This document shows, one piece after another, positions 1 to 6,712 of a stretch of 12,873 nucleotides of DNA (its first letter is position 1; the number at the start of each line of letters is the position of its first letter). Source of the DNA: Clostridia bacterium (GTDB lineage: Bacteria; Bacillota; Clostridia; Peptostreptococcales; Anaerovoracaceae); NCBI GenBank assembly GCA_900754805.1, contig CAAEEE010000380.1, positions 1-12,873 of the forward strand, given 5' to 3'. Made by a program: the position numbers and the translations under genes. The notes under the pieces were generated by a model that was not told where the DNA came from, ran no database searches, and saw only the letters and a list, made by a program, of their open reading frames with translations.

Positions 1-279
1 GACTTTTATGATGTTTATCTGCTGTCAAAGCTACGGATAGGGGAATGTAATATCCATTTTTTGAAATCTGCATTGGAGCGAACATCTGCTAAAAGAGGAA
101 GCATAGATGTAATTAAACAGTGGAAGATTATAATGCCGAGAATAGAATCCAGTGAGTTCTTGAGAAGAAATTGGCAAAAGTACTGCATGATTAATGCCTT
201 TGCTGAAGGGATTACATACGAAGAAACCTGTGGGTCACTTAAAAAGATTATGGAACTCATAAAGGTTGAGAATTCATAA
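1..279 (+). CDS. AbiEii/AbiGii-type nucleotidyltransferase toxin, C-terminal part (5' truncated by window)
   Basis: The frame is open from the first base and ends with TAA at 277-279, giving 92 residues that begin DFYDVYLLSKLR. That DFYDxYLL motif followed by a basic helical C-terminus (WKIIMPRIESSEFLRRNW, then an AFAEGITYEET segment) resembles the C-terminal part of AbiEii/AbiGii nucleotidyltransferase toxins, the toxin half of type IV toxin-antitoxin or abortive-infection systems. In that family the antitoxin (AbiEi) is normally encoded just upstream, which would be outside this window. The nucleotidyltransferase core (GS...DxD) is also upstream, so activity cannot be judged. The ATG at 61 is internal and not a likely start. 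The family call rests on a short C-terminal motif and is moderately secure. Confidence 0.6.
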   Translation, partial: DFYDVYLLSKLRIGECNIHFLKSALERTSAKRGSIDVIKQWKIIMPRIESSEFLRRNWQKYCMINAFAEGITYEETCGSLKKIMELIKVENS

Positions 280-290
280 TCAAAGAAGTA

Positions 291-307
291 TGCAGCAGAA
301 TGCTGCA
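291..307. repeat. Small perfect hairpin downstream of the toxin gene
   Basis: TGCAGCA (291-297) and TGCTGCA (301-307) form a 7-bp perfect inverted repeat around a GAA loop, 11 bases after the toxin stop codon. No T-run follows on either strand, so it is not a classical intrinsic terminator. It may stabilise the 3' end of the toxin transcript. Confidence 0.4.
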
Positions 308-325
308 CGGTGAGATTCGATCCGC

Positions 326-405
326 TTGTAACAAAATTCTCAAAAAATACAAGCGTGTTTGCAACAAAATTCTAAGAAAATAAGCATATATTGTAACAAA
401 ATTCT
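326..405. repeat. Three direct repeats of TTGYAACAAAATTCT, about 33-bp period
   Basis: The 15-mer TTGYAACAAAATTCT occurs at 326-340, 359-373 (with C at the Y position) and 391-405, with start-to-start distances of 33 and 32. Similar A-rich sequence follows each copy. The first unit is also framed by an 8-bp perfect inverted repeat, CGCTTGTA (323-330) and TACAAGCG (348-355). The third copy abuts the terminator of the leftward SPFH gene. The array sits between the toxin gene and an unrelated operon. It could be a protein-binding array or the remnant end of a transposon with multiple subterminal repeats. The sequence alone does not decide. Confidence 0.6.
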
Positions 406-432
406 AAAAAACCGTCCGCGGAGTGCGGACGG
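406..432 (-). terminator. Intrinsic terminator of the nfeD-SPFH operon
   Basis: Read on the minus strand, CCGTCCGC (432-425), a 5-nt loop and GCGGACGG (419-412) form a GC-rich 8-bp stem followed at once by six T (411-406). It lies 27 bp past the SPFH stop codon and is a textbook rho-independent terminator. Confidence 0.9.
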
Positions 433-459
433 CTGTGTATAAATGAGTATTACTTTTTC

Positions 460-1362
460 TTATCTCTCTTCCTTCACAAGTTCCTTCACCGACGTTGCAA
501 GGCCTGCAAGTCCTTGAATCTCGGATGGGATGATAATCTTGGTTGCCTGACCGTCGGCAGCCTTCTGGAATGCCTCAAGACTCTTGAGCTTGATAACCGC
601 ATCGTCCAGCTCCGCTTCTTTAATCAGTCTCAGACCGTCAGCAGTAGCCTTGTTAAGCATGAGGATCGCTTCGGACTGACCTTCGGCTTCTTTGATTGCT
701 GTCTGCTTCTTTGCTTCAGCCTGAAGGATAGCCGCTTCTTTCTGACCTTCCGCGATGAGAATTGCGGATTTCTTTTCACCTTCTGCGATAAGGATTGCTT
801 CACGTCTTTCACGTTCGGCTCTCATCTGCTTTTCCATTGCTGTCTGAATGTCGCGAGGTGGGGTGATGTTCTTAACCTCTACACGGTTAATCTTGATTCC
901 CCACGGGTCGGTTGCTTCGTCGAGCACAAGACGAATCTTTGAGTTGATATGTTCACGGCTTGTCAGAGACTCGTCGAGTTCCAGTTCACCGATGATATTT
1001 CTGAGTGTTGTTGCTGTAAGGTTTTCAATCGCGTCCATCGGGCTTTCTACGCCGTAAGCATAGAGCTTCGGGTCGGTAATCTGGAAGTAGATAACCGTGT
1101 CGATTTCCATCGTTACATTATCTTTCGTGATTACAGGCTGCGGCGGAAAGTCGATGACTTTTTCCTTCAGCGATACCTTACGTGCGATTTTGTCAATCAG
1201 AGGCACTTTAAAGTGAAGACCTACCTGCCAGGTTCCGTAATAAGCGCCAAGTCTTTCAACTACATAGGCTCTTGCCTGCGGCACGATGCGGATGTTCGTC
1301 ACCAAAAGCGCGATGACAACCAATGCTACAATGATAACAATTATTAATTTCAAAATTTCCAT
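460..1362 (-). CDS. SPFH/stomatin/prohibitin family membrane protein (QmcA-like)
   Basis: A 300-residue protein with one N-terminal membrane segment (about residues 3-22). An SPFH domain follows (about 24-190, including ERLGAYYGTWQVGLHFKVP and DNVTMEIDTVIYFQITDP). A charged helical region (about 178-235) carries repeated AEG motifs (LIAEGEKKSA, LIAEGQKEAA, IKEAEGQSEA) typical of stomatin-type coiled coils. A hydrophobic C-terminal tail ends the protein. SPFH proteins form large oligomers that scaffold membrane microdomains and often modulate partner membrane proteases or NfeD. The ATG at 1362 follows a GGAGGAG ribosome binding site. The gene starts 23 bp after nfeD, so the two are cotranscribed, the classic pairing for this family. 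The family call is firm; the specific cellular role is inference. Confidence 0.93.
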   Translation of the reverse strand: MEILKLIIVIIVALVVIALLVTNIRIVPQARAYVVERLGAYYGTWQVGLHFKVPLIDKIARKVSLKEKVIDFPPQPVITKDNVTMEIDTVIYFQITDPKLYAYGVESPMDAIENLTATTLRNIIGELELDESLTSREHINSKIRLVLDEATDPWGIKINRVEVKNITPPRDIQTAMEKQMRAERERREAILIAEGEKKSAILIAEGQKEAAILQAEAKKQTAIKEAEGQSEAILMLNKATADGLRLIKEAELDDAVIKLKSLEAFQKAADGQATKIIIPSEIQGLAGLATSVKELVKEER

Positions 1363-1385
1363 ACATACTCCTCCGTTTATAGTGG

Positions 1386-1850
1386 TTAATCTGCGTGTTC
1401 CTTAACAGGAACGACGATAACTTTTACGCCTTCGATTGCGTGAATCTTAACGAGCTTTCCCGCTTCAATTTCCATATCAGGCTTTTCACAGACTGCAGAC
1501 CATACCTGACTGCCGACCTTTACCTGCCCTACCCCATAGGCGGGTATAGCAGCTTCGACAATCGCGCGTTCTCCAATCAGCGCATCCACATTTGTCTTTT
1601 GCGAGCCTGTTTTAAGCTTTTCAACGAAAATCTTACGCGTGAAAACGAGAAGACAAATCGAAACAATGAAGAAAATAACAATCTGTACGGCTGTAGGCAA
1701 ATCAAGCAGCGCGCATACCAGTGCCGCGAAAGCACCGCCCGCAAACCAGATGGTTGTGAGACCGGCAGTTAAGGCTTCCACAATCAGCATAATCAACGCG
1801 ATAATAAGCCAGAAAACAATCGTACTGACCGTTAATCCAAACAGAGTCAT
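1386..1850 (-). CDS. NfeD-family membrane protein, short form
   Basis: A 154-residue protein with three hydrophobic segments (about 6-30, 33-50 and 52-72) and a soluble C-terminal beta-rich domain (about 88-150, containing LIGERAIVEAAIPAYGVGQV and the tail VKVIVVPVK). The latter fits the OB-fold of NfeD. It lacks the N-terminal ClpP-like protease domain of long NfeD proteins, so it is the short type. Short NfeD proteins are almost always encoded beside an SPFH/stomatin gene, as here, and are thought to act with it in membrane organisation. The start follows a purine-rich AAAAGGGGGGAT. An extended -10 promoter sits 53 bp upstream. It is the first gene of a two-gene operon. Confidence 0.9.
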   Translation of the reverse strand: MTLFGLTVSTIVFWLIIALIMLIVEALTAGLTTIWFAGGAFAALVCALLDLPTAVQIVIFFIVSICLLVFTRKIFVEKLKTGSQKTNVDALIGERAIVEAAIPAYGVGQVKVGSQVWSAVCEKPDMEIEAGKLVKIHAIEGVKVIVVPVKEHAD

Positions 1851-1902
1851 AAAATCCCCCCTTTTCTTTTACAGCATCAAAAGCAAAATGATTGCTATGA
1901 AT

Positions 1903-1911
1903 ATTATACCA
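1903..1911 (-). promoter_or_regulatory. Extended -10 promoter for nfeD-SPFH
   Basis: Reading leftward, TGGTATAAT (1911-1903) is a perfect TGnTATAAT extended -10 element for sigma-A. No convincing -35 lies 17 bp upstream, as is usual for extended -10 promoters. Transcription would start near 1896, giving a leader of about 45 nt before the nfeD ATG. Confidence 0.7.
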
Positions 1912-1950
1912 TCTATCCGAAAGGAGCACCACCATTATTTTAATATGTGA

Positions 1951-2679
1951 TTATACGCTTTCGATTGCATCGAGAATCGTGACCTGTTCCTCGACAACCT
2001 GATGTTCAGCATCTTCTTCAGCGCGATAGCTTTTCATGATATCAGCGAAGATTTCCGCAGTTGAAGGCGGCGTATAGCTGATACAGTTAGCGCCTGCCTC
2101 GATGGTTTTAAGTATGTCGCCGGGAGTCGGGCCTCCGGTCGCGATAATCGGCACGGTCGGGAAATTTTTGCGAATCGCGCGCACAACCTCCGGAGTTCTT
2201 GCTGCAGCAGACACATTTAAAATGGAAACCCCCGCATCAAGACGCGCCTGAATATCGGCATGCTCGTTGATGACGGTTGCAATAATCGGAATGTCAACCG
2301 CGTTTTGAATCAATTCGATATTTTCATTCGTCATAGGGGCGTTGACAACGACACCGAACGCGCCGTCGCCTTCCGCATCCTTGGCAATGATGGCAGAACG
2401 GACACCGTTTGTAATTCCACCTCCCACGCCCACGAGTACCGGCATGGGAGCGACATTGATAATTGATTGCGAAATAACCTGCTGCGGTGTAAACGGATAT
2501 ACGGCAAGAACCGCATCCGCATTGCAGCTTCGGATGATTGCAATGTCCGTGGTAAAAATCACGGATTTAATTCTTTTTCCCATAATAACGATACCCTTGG
2601 CTTTGTAAATTTCTTCGGGCATTTCTAAATATTTTGAGCGAAGTTTGCCGGCTATTCTCGGCAGTTCTTTTTTATCCAT
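1951..2679 (-). CDS. TIM-barrel (beta/alpha barrel) protein of unknown function
   Basis: A 242-residue soluble protein with alternating hydrophobic strands and helices typical of a phosphate-binding beta/alpha barrel. Strand-like segments end in VLVGVGGGIT (81-90), FGVVVNAPM (108-116), IIATVINEH (132-140), VSILNVSAA (151-159) and PIIATGGPTPGD (177-188). The glycine-rich TGGPTPGD loop followed by AGANCISYTPPS looks like the C-terminal phosphate site of HisA/TrpC/NanE-like barrels. No substrate-defining residue set is evident, and I do not recognise a named enzyme. Similar proteins in Clostridia are usually called hydrolase or beta/alpha-barrel family. It starts after AGGAGG (2685-2690) and lies 36 bp downstream of the YlmH-like gene, so it is probably cotranscribed with it. 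No terminator is visible after its stop. Confidence 0.75.
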   Translation of the reverse strand: MDKKELPRIAGKLRSKYLEMPEEIYKAKGIVIMGKRIKSVIFTTDIAIIRSCNADAVLAVYPFTPQQVISQSIINVAPMPVLVGVGGGITNGVRSAIIAKDAEGDGAFGVVVNAPMTNENIELIQNAVDIPIIATVINEHADIQARLDAGVSILNVSAAARTPEVVRAIRKNFPTVPIIATGGPTPGDILKTIEAGANCISYTPPSTAEIFADIMKSYRAEEDAEHQVVEEQVTILDAIESV

Positions 2680-2715
2680 GAGTTCCTCCTGTTATTTCAA
2701 GTCTTCCGGGGAATT

Positions 2716-3561
2716 CTAAATATATTTTTCCACATCAATATACAATTTTCCTTTTTTCGATGTTCCCGTGACTCCGTTGTAAATCGCTTTTCCTTTTCCT
2801 CGTAAAACAATCTTCTCTCCGCCTTTCAAAGCGAAGTCGGGCTTAGTGATTTCTCGCCCCGAAACGAAGACTTTTCCGTGAGAAATTACGCTGACGGCAT
2901 CCTTTCTGGAGATGCCAAACACACCTGATACTATATTATCAATTCTAGGTGATGATACCGTGAATTTCAAGCTAATTGTTCGGATTTCCGTGCTGCCCAA
3001 AGCAGAAATTTGCGATTTCTTAACGAGGACGCTGACAGAGCCAACCTGCCGGAAATTCTCGGCCAAATAGTCAGCAAGCTCTGAAGCAACTATAATTTGC
3101 GCACCCTTTTCGTGAACAAGAATATCTCCAACTTTTTCCCGTTTAATTCCTTCGCCCATCAAAGCTCCCAGATAGTCCCTGTGACCGAGAGTTTTATGCT
3201 CTGTGGGCGGGATTACAATGTCGAGGAGGCGAATGGGGCAGTTTTCCGGATTCTGCTCAAAATATTCCGTCAAAATACGGCAGTCTGCATGATTCTTTTC
3301 TTTTTCGTTGTCCATTGCGGGAAGTGCAGTAATTTTTTCCGAAACACCCGTATAATCCGGAAGAAACACAACCTGCCGCCGCTCGGCTTCCGCAAATCCC
3401 CCGTAGAAAAAGACTCCTTCGCGGCGATGCGTGCGTAGAAACCCGGAAAGCATGCTTTGCTGCTCCATCGTCAAAAAATCACTGTTCATAATTGTATAAT
3501 AATCGAGAAATCGCTCGTATTTTTCCTCGATATTTTTCAAAAATAAGTTATTTTCGTCCAT
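2716..3561 (-). CDS. ylmH: YlmH-family S4-domain RNA-binding protein
   Basis: A 281-residue protein. The central signature HRDYLGALMGEGIKREK (127-143) is the hallmark of the YlmH family. A C-terminal S4 RNA-binding domain (about 203-260) contains SSPRIDNIVSGVFGISRKDAV and SGREITKPDFALKGGEKIVL. Family knowledge: B. subtilis YlmH sits in the division-linked ylm cluster near sepF and divIVA, and binds ribosomal 50S subunits in a role overlapping RqcP in ribosome-associated quality control. Here the usual ylm/divIVA neighbours are absent. The next gene is a TIM-barrel protein, and a cation transporter block is divergent. The start is supported by AAAGGA just upstream. Family assignment is strong; involvement in quality control is inferred by homology. 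Confidence 0.88.
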   Translation of the reverse strand: MDENNLFLKNIEEKYERFLDYYTIMNSDFLTMEQQSMLSGFLRTHRREGVFFYGGFAEAERRQVVFLPDYTGVSEKITALPAMDNEKEKNHADCRILTEYFEQNPENCPIRLLDIVIPPTEHKTLGHRDYLGALMGEGIKREKVGDILVHEKGAQIIVASELADYLAENFRQVGSVSVLVKKSQISALGSTEIRTISLKFTVSSPRIDNIVSGVFGISRKDAVSVISHGKVFVSGREITKPDFALKGGEKIVLRGKGKAIYNGVTGTSKKGKLYIDVEKYI

Positions 3562-3598
3562 TTTCAGTCCTTTTTTTGTACCTTTTTTCCAGTTTTCG

Positions 3599-3607
3599 TG
3601 GTATACT
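3599..3607 (+). promoter_or_regulatory. Extended -10 promoter for the TSCPD-CDF gene pair
   Basis: TGGTATACT (3599-3607) matches the extended -10 consensus with one mismatch in TATAAT. There is no good -35 at normal spacing; TTGTAC at 3576-3581 is 20 bp away. The predicted start near 3614 gives a 5' leader of about 57 nt before the ATG at 3671. Confidence 0.55.
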
Positions 3608-3625
3608 ATTTTTTATTGCATAATG

Positions 3626-3631
3626 ATTATA
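3626..3631 (-). promoter_or_regulatory. Probable -10 element for the ylmH-TIM barrel operon
   Basis: On the minus strand TATAAT (3631-3626) is a perfect -10 hexamer; the upstream -35 (TTTCCT at 3654-3649, 17-bp spacing) is poor. It would start transcription near 3619, leftward across the opposing promoter at 3599-3607. The two divergent genes therefore have face-to-face promoters. Confidence 0.5.
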
Positions 3632-3670
3632 CACGATTTGCGGCAAGCAGGAAAGGAGATATTTTTAAAA

Positions 3671-3922
3671 ATGAAATATGAATACAGCCCATCGGGAGTA
3701 TGCTCTCGCGCAATTCTGGTTGAAATGGATGGAGATGTTTTGAAGGATGTTGAATTCATCGGGGGATGCAACGGAAATCTGAAAGGAATCAGTTCCCTTG
3801 TAAAAGGGATGACTTATGAAGAACTGAAGGAAAAGCTGTCGGGGATAACATGCGGCTTCAAGGGAACTTCGTGCCCGGATCAGCTTGTGAAAGCGGTTGA
3901 AGAGGCGATTGCGCATGAATAA
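3671..3922 (+). CDS. TSCPD-domain protein (TIGR03905-type)
   Basis: An 83-residue protein ending in ITCGFKGTSCPDQLVKAVEE, with the TSCPD motif at 67-71 that names the family. Four cysteines (C11, C33, C61, C68) in CSR, GGCNGN, TCG and SCPD contexts could bind a metal. The same domain occurs at the C-terminus of B12-dependent ribonucleotide reductases, but these small stand-alone proteins have no established function. The chosen ATG at 3671 follows AAAGGAG; an in-frame upstream ATG at 3623 lacks a ribosome binding site. The gene overlaps the start of the following transporter gene by 8 bp, which suggests translational coupling and perhaps a metal-related link; the link is inference. Confidence 0.85.
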   Translation: MKYEYSPSGVCSRAILVEMDGDVLKDVEFIGGCNGNLKGISSLVKGMTYEELKEKLSGITCGFKGTSCPDQLVKAVEEAIAHE

Positions 3923-5084
3923 TTTTATCTTTCGTCATTTCATAAAAGATTGGGAAAATGTGAAAGAACCGAAGGTTCGCGACCGATACGGAAAGGTTGC
4001 AGGCGTTGTTGGGATTTTATCGAATGCCTTGCTTTGCGCGATGAAAATTTTAGTCGGACTCATTTCGGGCAGTATCGCCATTGTGGCGGATGCTGTCAAC
4101 AATTTAGCCGACGCATCATCATCACTGATTACTTTGATTGGGTTTAAACTGGCCGGAATGCCGGAGGACAAGGAACACCCCTACGGGCACGCGCGGATTG
4201 AGTATCTGGCAGGGCTTTTGGTATCGGTTATTATCATTGTTGTGGGATTGGAGCTGGGGAAAAGCTCGGCGGAAAAGATTTTCGCACCGACGCCGACCGA
4301 ATTCAGCCCGACGGTTGTAATCGTGCTGCTCCTTGCAATCGGAATCAAAATCTGGCAGGCCTGCTTTAATATTTCGGCAGGCAGGCGAATCGATTCGATG
4401 ACCCTGATTGCGACAGGCGCGGACAGTCGGAATGATGTAATCGCGACTTCTGCGGTTCTCTTGAGCCTGATTATAGGCGAACTCTTCAAAATACAGATTG
4501 ACGGTTATATGGGTGTGCTGGTGGCGTTGTTTATCGTATGGTCTGGAATCGGTTTGGTTAAAGAGACGGTAAGCCCGCTGCTCGGGGAGGCTCCGGATCC
4601 GGAGATGGTGGCGGCGATTGAAAAAATAGCGAACCGCTATGATGGCGTGCTCGGACTGCATGACCTTGCGGTACATAATTACGGACCGGGAAAGGTTTTC
4701 GCATCGCTTCATGTGGAAGTTGACGCGGCTGTGGATGTAATGGTCAGCCACGACATGATAGACAATATCGAGCATCAAATTGCCAGGCAGCTGAATATTC
4801 ACTGCACCGTGCATATGGATCCGATTAACCTTGATGACCCGAATCGTGAGCCGCTGAAGCAGATTTTGATGGAAACGATTGCGTCGCTGGAAGGCGTATG
4901 CAATTTTCACGATTTAAGAATCGTTCCGGGACTGACGCATACCAATGTAGTTTTTGATGTGGCTGTTTCCCCGGAATGCAAGCTGTCAAACGAAGAACTT
5001 TCGAAAAAACTGAGCGACGCAGTAACAGACTACAATCCGGATTTTCATGCGGTAATCGAGTTTGACCGCGCCTATGTAGAATAA
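3915..5084 (+). CDS. Cation diffusion facilitator (CDF) metal efflux transporter with two C-terminal domains
   Basis: A 389-residue CDF transporter. The TM2 motif SGSIAIVADAVNNLAD (51-66) and the TM5 motif GADSRNDVIATSA (168-180) carry the metal-site acidic residues D59, D170 and D174. HPYGH (88-92) is the conserved TM3 region. About six hydrophobic segments span 28-220. Members export divalent cations such as Zn, Fe or Mn by proton antiport; the DxxxN/DxxxD pattern does not settle the metal, and Mn is possible. The cytoplasmic tail looks duplicated: two units of about 75 residues (about 226-304 and 311-389), each with an HDL strand (249-251 and 332-334). Most CDFs have one. The ATG at 3915 is preferred over the TTG at 3897, and the gene overlaps the TSCPD gene. 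Confidence 0.9.
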   Translation: MNNFIFRHFIKDWENVKEPKVRDRYGKVAGVVGILSNALLCAMKILVGLISGSIAIVADAVNNLADASSSLITLIGFKLAGMPEDKEHPYGHARIEYLAGLLVSVIIIVVGLELGKSSAEKIFAPTPTEFSPTVVIVLLLAIGIKIWQACFNISAGRRIDSMTLIATGADSRNDVIATSAVLLSLIIGELFKIQIDGYMGVLVALFIVWSGIGLVKETVSPLLGEAPDPEMVAAIEKIANRYDGVLGLHDLAVHNYGPGKVFASLHVEVDAAVDVMVSHDMIDNIEHQIARQLNIHCTVHMDPINLDDPNREPLKQILMETIASLEGVCNFHDLRIVPGLTHTNVVFDVAVSPECKLSNEELSKKLSDAVTDYNPDFHAVIEFDRAYVE

Positions 5085-5088
5085 AAAT

Positions 5089-5121
5089 AAAAGACCTGCG
5101 GTAACCAAGGCAGGTCTTTTT
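5089..5121. terminator. Bidirectional intrinsic terminator between convergent genes
   Basis: AAAAGACCTGC (5089-5099) and GCAGGTCTTTT (5110-5120) form an 11-bp stem with a 10-nt loop, flanked by A-rich sequence on the left and T-run on the right. It serves the rightward CDF gene (ends 5084) and the leftward ABC-F gene (ends 5145). Confidence 0.9.
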
Positions 5122-5144
5122 GCATGCTCAAAATTGAGCAGGAA

Positions 5145-6710
5145 TTATACGATTTTCGTTGTCCAGTCCTCTACATTCCAGACATCGGTTACGAAGTCTT
5201 CATAGAAGAGCGGATCGTGGGAAACGAGCAAAATCGTCCCCGGAAATTCCGTTAAAGCGCGCTTTAATTCGTCCTTAGCGTCCACATCAAGGTGGTTCGT
5301 CGGTTCGTCGAGCACGAGCCAGTTGTGCTCGCGGTTCATCACGATGGCAAGACGCACTTTCGCGTTTTCTCCGCCGGAAAGCACGCGCATCTGGCTGGTG
5401 ATATGCTCGTTTGTCAAGCCGCATTTGGCAAGGCAAAGACGAACTTCGCGGTTTTCCATCGAAGGGAACTGCGCCCAGAAGGTGTCAAGGGCAGTTTCAT
5501 GCGAATCGCGGTCTGCCTCCTGCTCAAAATAGCCCGGGAAAAGGTAGTCCCCAAGCTGAACTTCGCCGGAAAGCGGCGGAAGCTTGCCGAGAATCGTCTT
5601 TAAAAGCGTGGATTTGCCAAGTCCGTTGGTTCCGACGATGGCAACCTTTTGTCCGCGTTCCAAAGTGAAGGAAACGGGTCTTGTAAGAGGTTCATCCTGG
5701 CTGTAGCCGATGACTAAGTCTTTTGCTTCGACCACGAAACGGCTCGGTGTGCGCGCCATCAGGAAGTTAAATTCCGGCTTAATCTTTTCGGTCGGACGCT
5801 CGAGTATCTCCATCTTATCAAGCTGTTTCTGACGGGAGTTTGCCATGCCACGTGTCGCAACGCGGGCTTTATTTCTGGCAATGAAGTCCTCGAGCTTTTC
5901 GATTTCCGCCTGCTGGCGTTCGTAAGCGGCTTTTTCCTGTGCTTTCTGAATTTCGTACATACGGCGGAAGTTTTCGTAATCGCCCGTGTAGCGAGTGAGA
6001 TTGCCGCCGTCCAAATTATATATTACATTAACTACGGAGTTTAAAAATTCTACATCGTGTGAAACGAGAATGAAAGCATTCTCGTAGTTTTGAAGGTATC
6101 TGGTGAGCCACACGATATGCTCGTGATCCAGATAGTTCGTCGGTTCGTCCAGAATCAGAATCGACGGGTTTTCGAGCAAAAGCTTCACCAGCAGAACTTT
6201 TGTGCGCTGGCCGCCGGAAAGGTCGGAAACATCCTTATCAAGACCGATGTCGCGAAGTCCAAGACCGCCCGCGACTTCCTCAATCTTGGCATCTAACTGA
6301 TAGAAGCCGCTGTATTCGAGAATCTGCTGGATTTCCCCGGCATCTTCCATCATTTCGCCCATTCTATCTCCGTTTTCGGGAAGCGCCATATCCTCGTAAA
6401 TCTTCAGCATTTCCGCTTCCAGCTCGTACATATGATTGAATGCGGTGCGAAGCACTTCGCGGATGCTCATGCCTTTTTTCAGAACGGAATGCTGGTCAAG
6501 ATAGCCGACTGTGACATGGCGAGACCATGTGATTTTACCGGAATCCGGCATGATTTTTCCGGTTATAATATTCAGGAAAGTGGATTTTCCCTCTCCGTTG
6601 GCGCCGATGAGACCGATATGCTCGCCCTTCAGAAGTCTGAAAGACGCGTCTTCTAAAATCTGTCTGGCGCCGAAGCCGTGCGTTACATTTTCTACTGTGA
6701 GTAAGCTCAT
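5145..6710 (-). CDS. ABC-F family ATPase (YbiT/YkpA-like translation factor)
   Basis: A 521-residue soluble protein with two ABC ATPase domains and no membrane segment. Domain 1 has Walker A GANGEGKST (36-44), signature LSGGQ (164-168) and Walker B LILDEPTNYLD (185-195). Domain 2 has GTNGLGKST (360-368), LSGGE (444-448) and LVLDEPTNHLD (465-475). A charged helical linker (about 243-320) is the P-site tRNA interaction motif region. ABC-F proteins bind the ribosomal E site and rescue stalled or poorly positioned peptidyl-tRNA; some confer antibiotic resistance. Length and the YTGDYENFR linker start fit the housekeeping YbiT/YkpA group better than a resistance type, though this is not certain. 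Its ATG lies 2 bp after metI, with AAGGAG inside the metI end, so it is the fourth gene of the met operon. Confidence 0.88.
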   Translation of the reverse strand: MSLLTVENVTHGFGARQILEDASFRLLKGEHIGLIGANGEGKSTFLNIITGKIMPDSGKITWSRHVTVGYLDQHSVLKKGMSIREVLRTAFNHMYELEAEMLKIYEDMALPENGDRMGEMMEDAGEIQQILEYSGFYQLDAKIEEVAGGLGLRDIGLDKDVSDLSGGQRTKVLLVKLLLENPSILILDEPTNYLDHEHIVWLTRYLQNYENAFILVSHDVEFLNSVVNVIYNLDGGNLTRYTGDYENFRRMYEIQKAQEKAAYERQQAEIEKLEDFIARNKARVATRGMANSRQKQLDKMEILERPTEKIKPEFNFLMARTPSRFVVEAKDLVIGYSQDEPLTRPVSFTLERGQKVAIVGTNGLGKSTLLKTILGKLPPLSGEVQLGDYLFPGYFEQEADRDSHETALDTFWAQFPSMENREVRLCLAKCGLTNEHITSQMRVLSGGENAKVRLAIVMNREHNWLVLDEPTNHLDVDAKDELKRALTEFPGTILLVSHDPLFYEDFVTDVWNVEDWTTKIV

Positions 6711-6712
6711 GT

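Noticed and set aside
326..405. CRISPR array
   Set aside because: The repeats are 15 bp plus A-rich drift, only three copies are present, the between-repeat sequences are similar to each other, and no cas gene is visible.
514..942. 142-residue plus-strand ORF opposite the SPFH gene
   Set aside because: The repetitive Phe/Cys composition is the reverse reading of the AEG/coiled-coil repeats, with no independent support.
3897..3914. TTG start giving six extra residues on the CDF protein
   Set aside because: ATG at 3915 begins the protein in the usual place for the family and overlaps the upstream stop in a typical coupling arrangement.
4122..4910. 262-residue minus-strand ORF
   Set aside because: It lies wholly antisense to the CDF transporter, is rich in Arg/His/Asn without a domain, and lacks a ribosome site; it is a codon-bias shadow.
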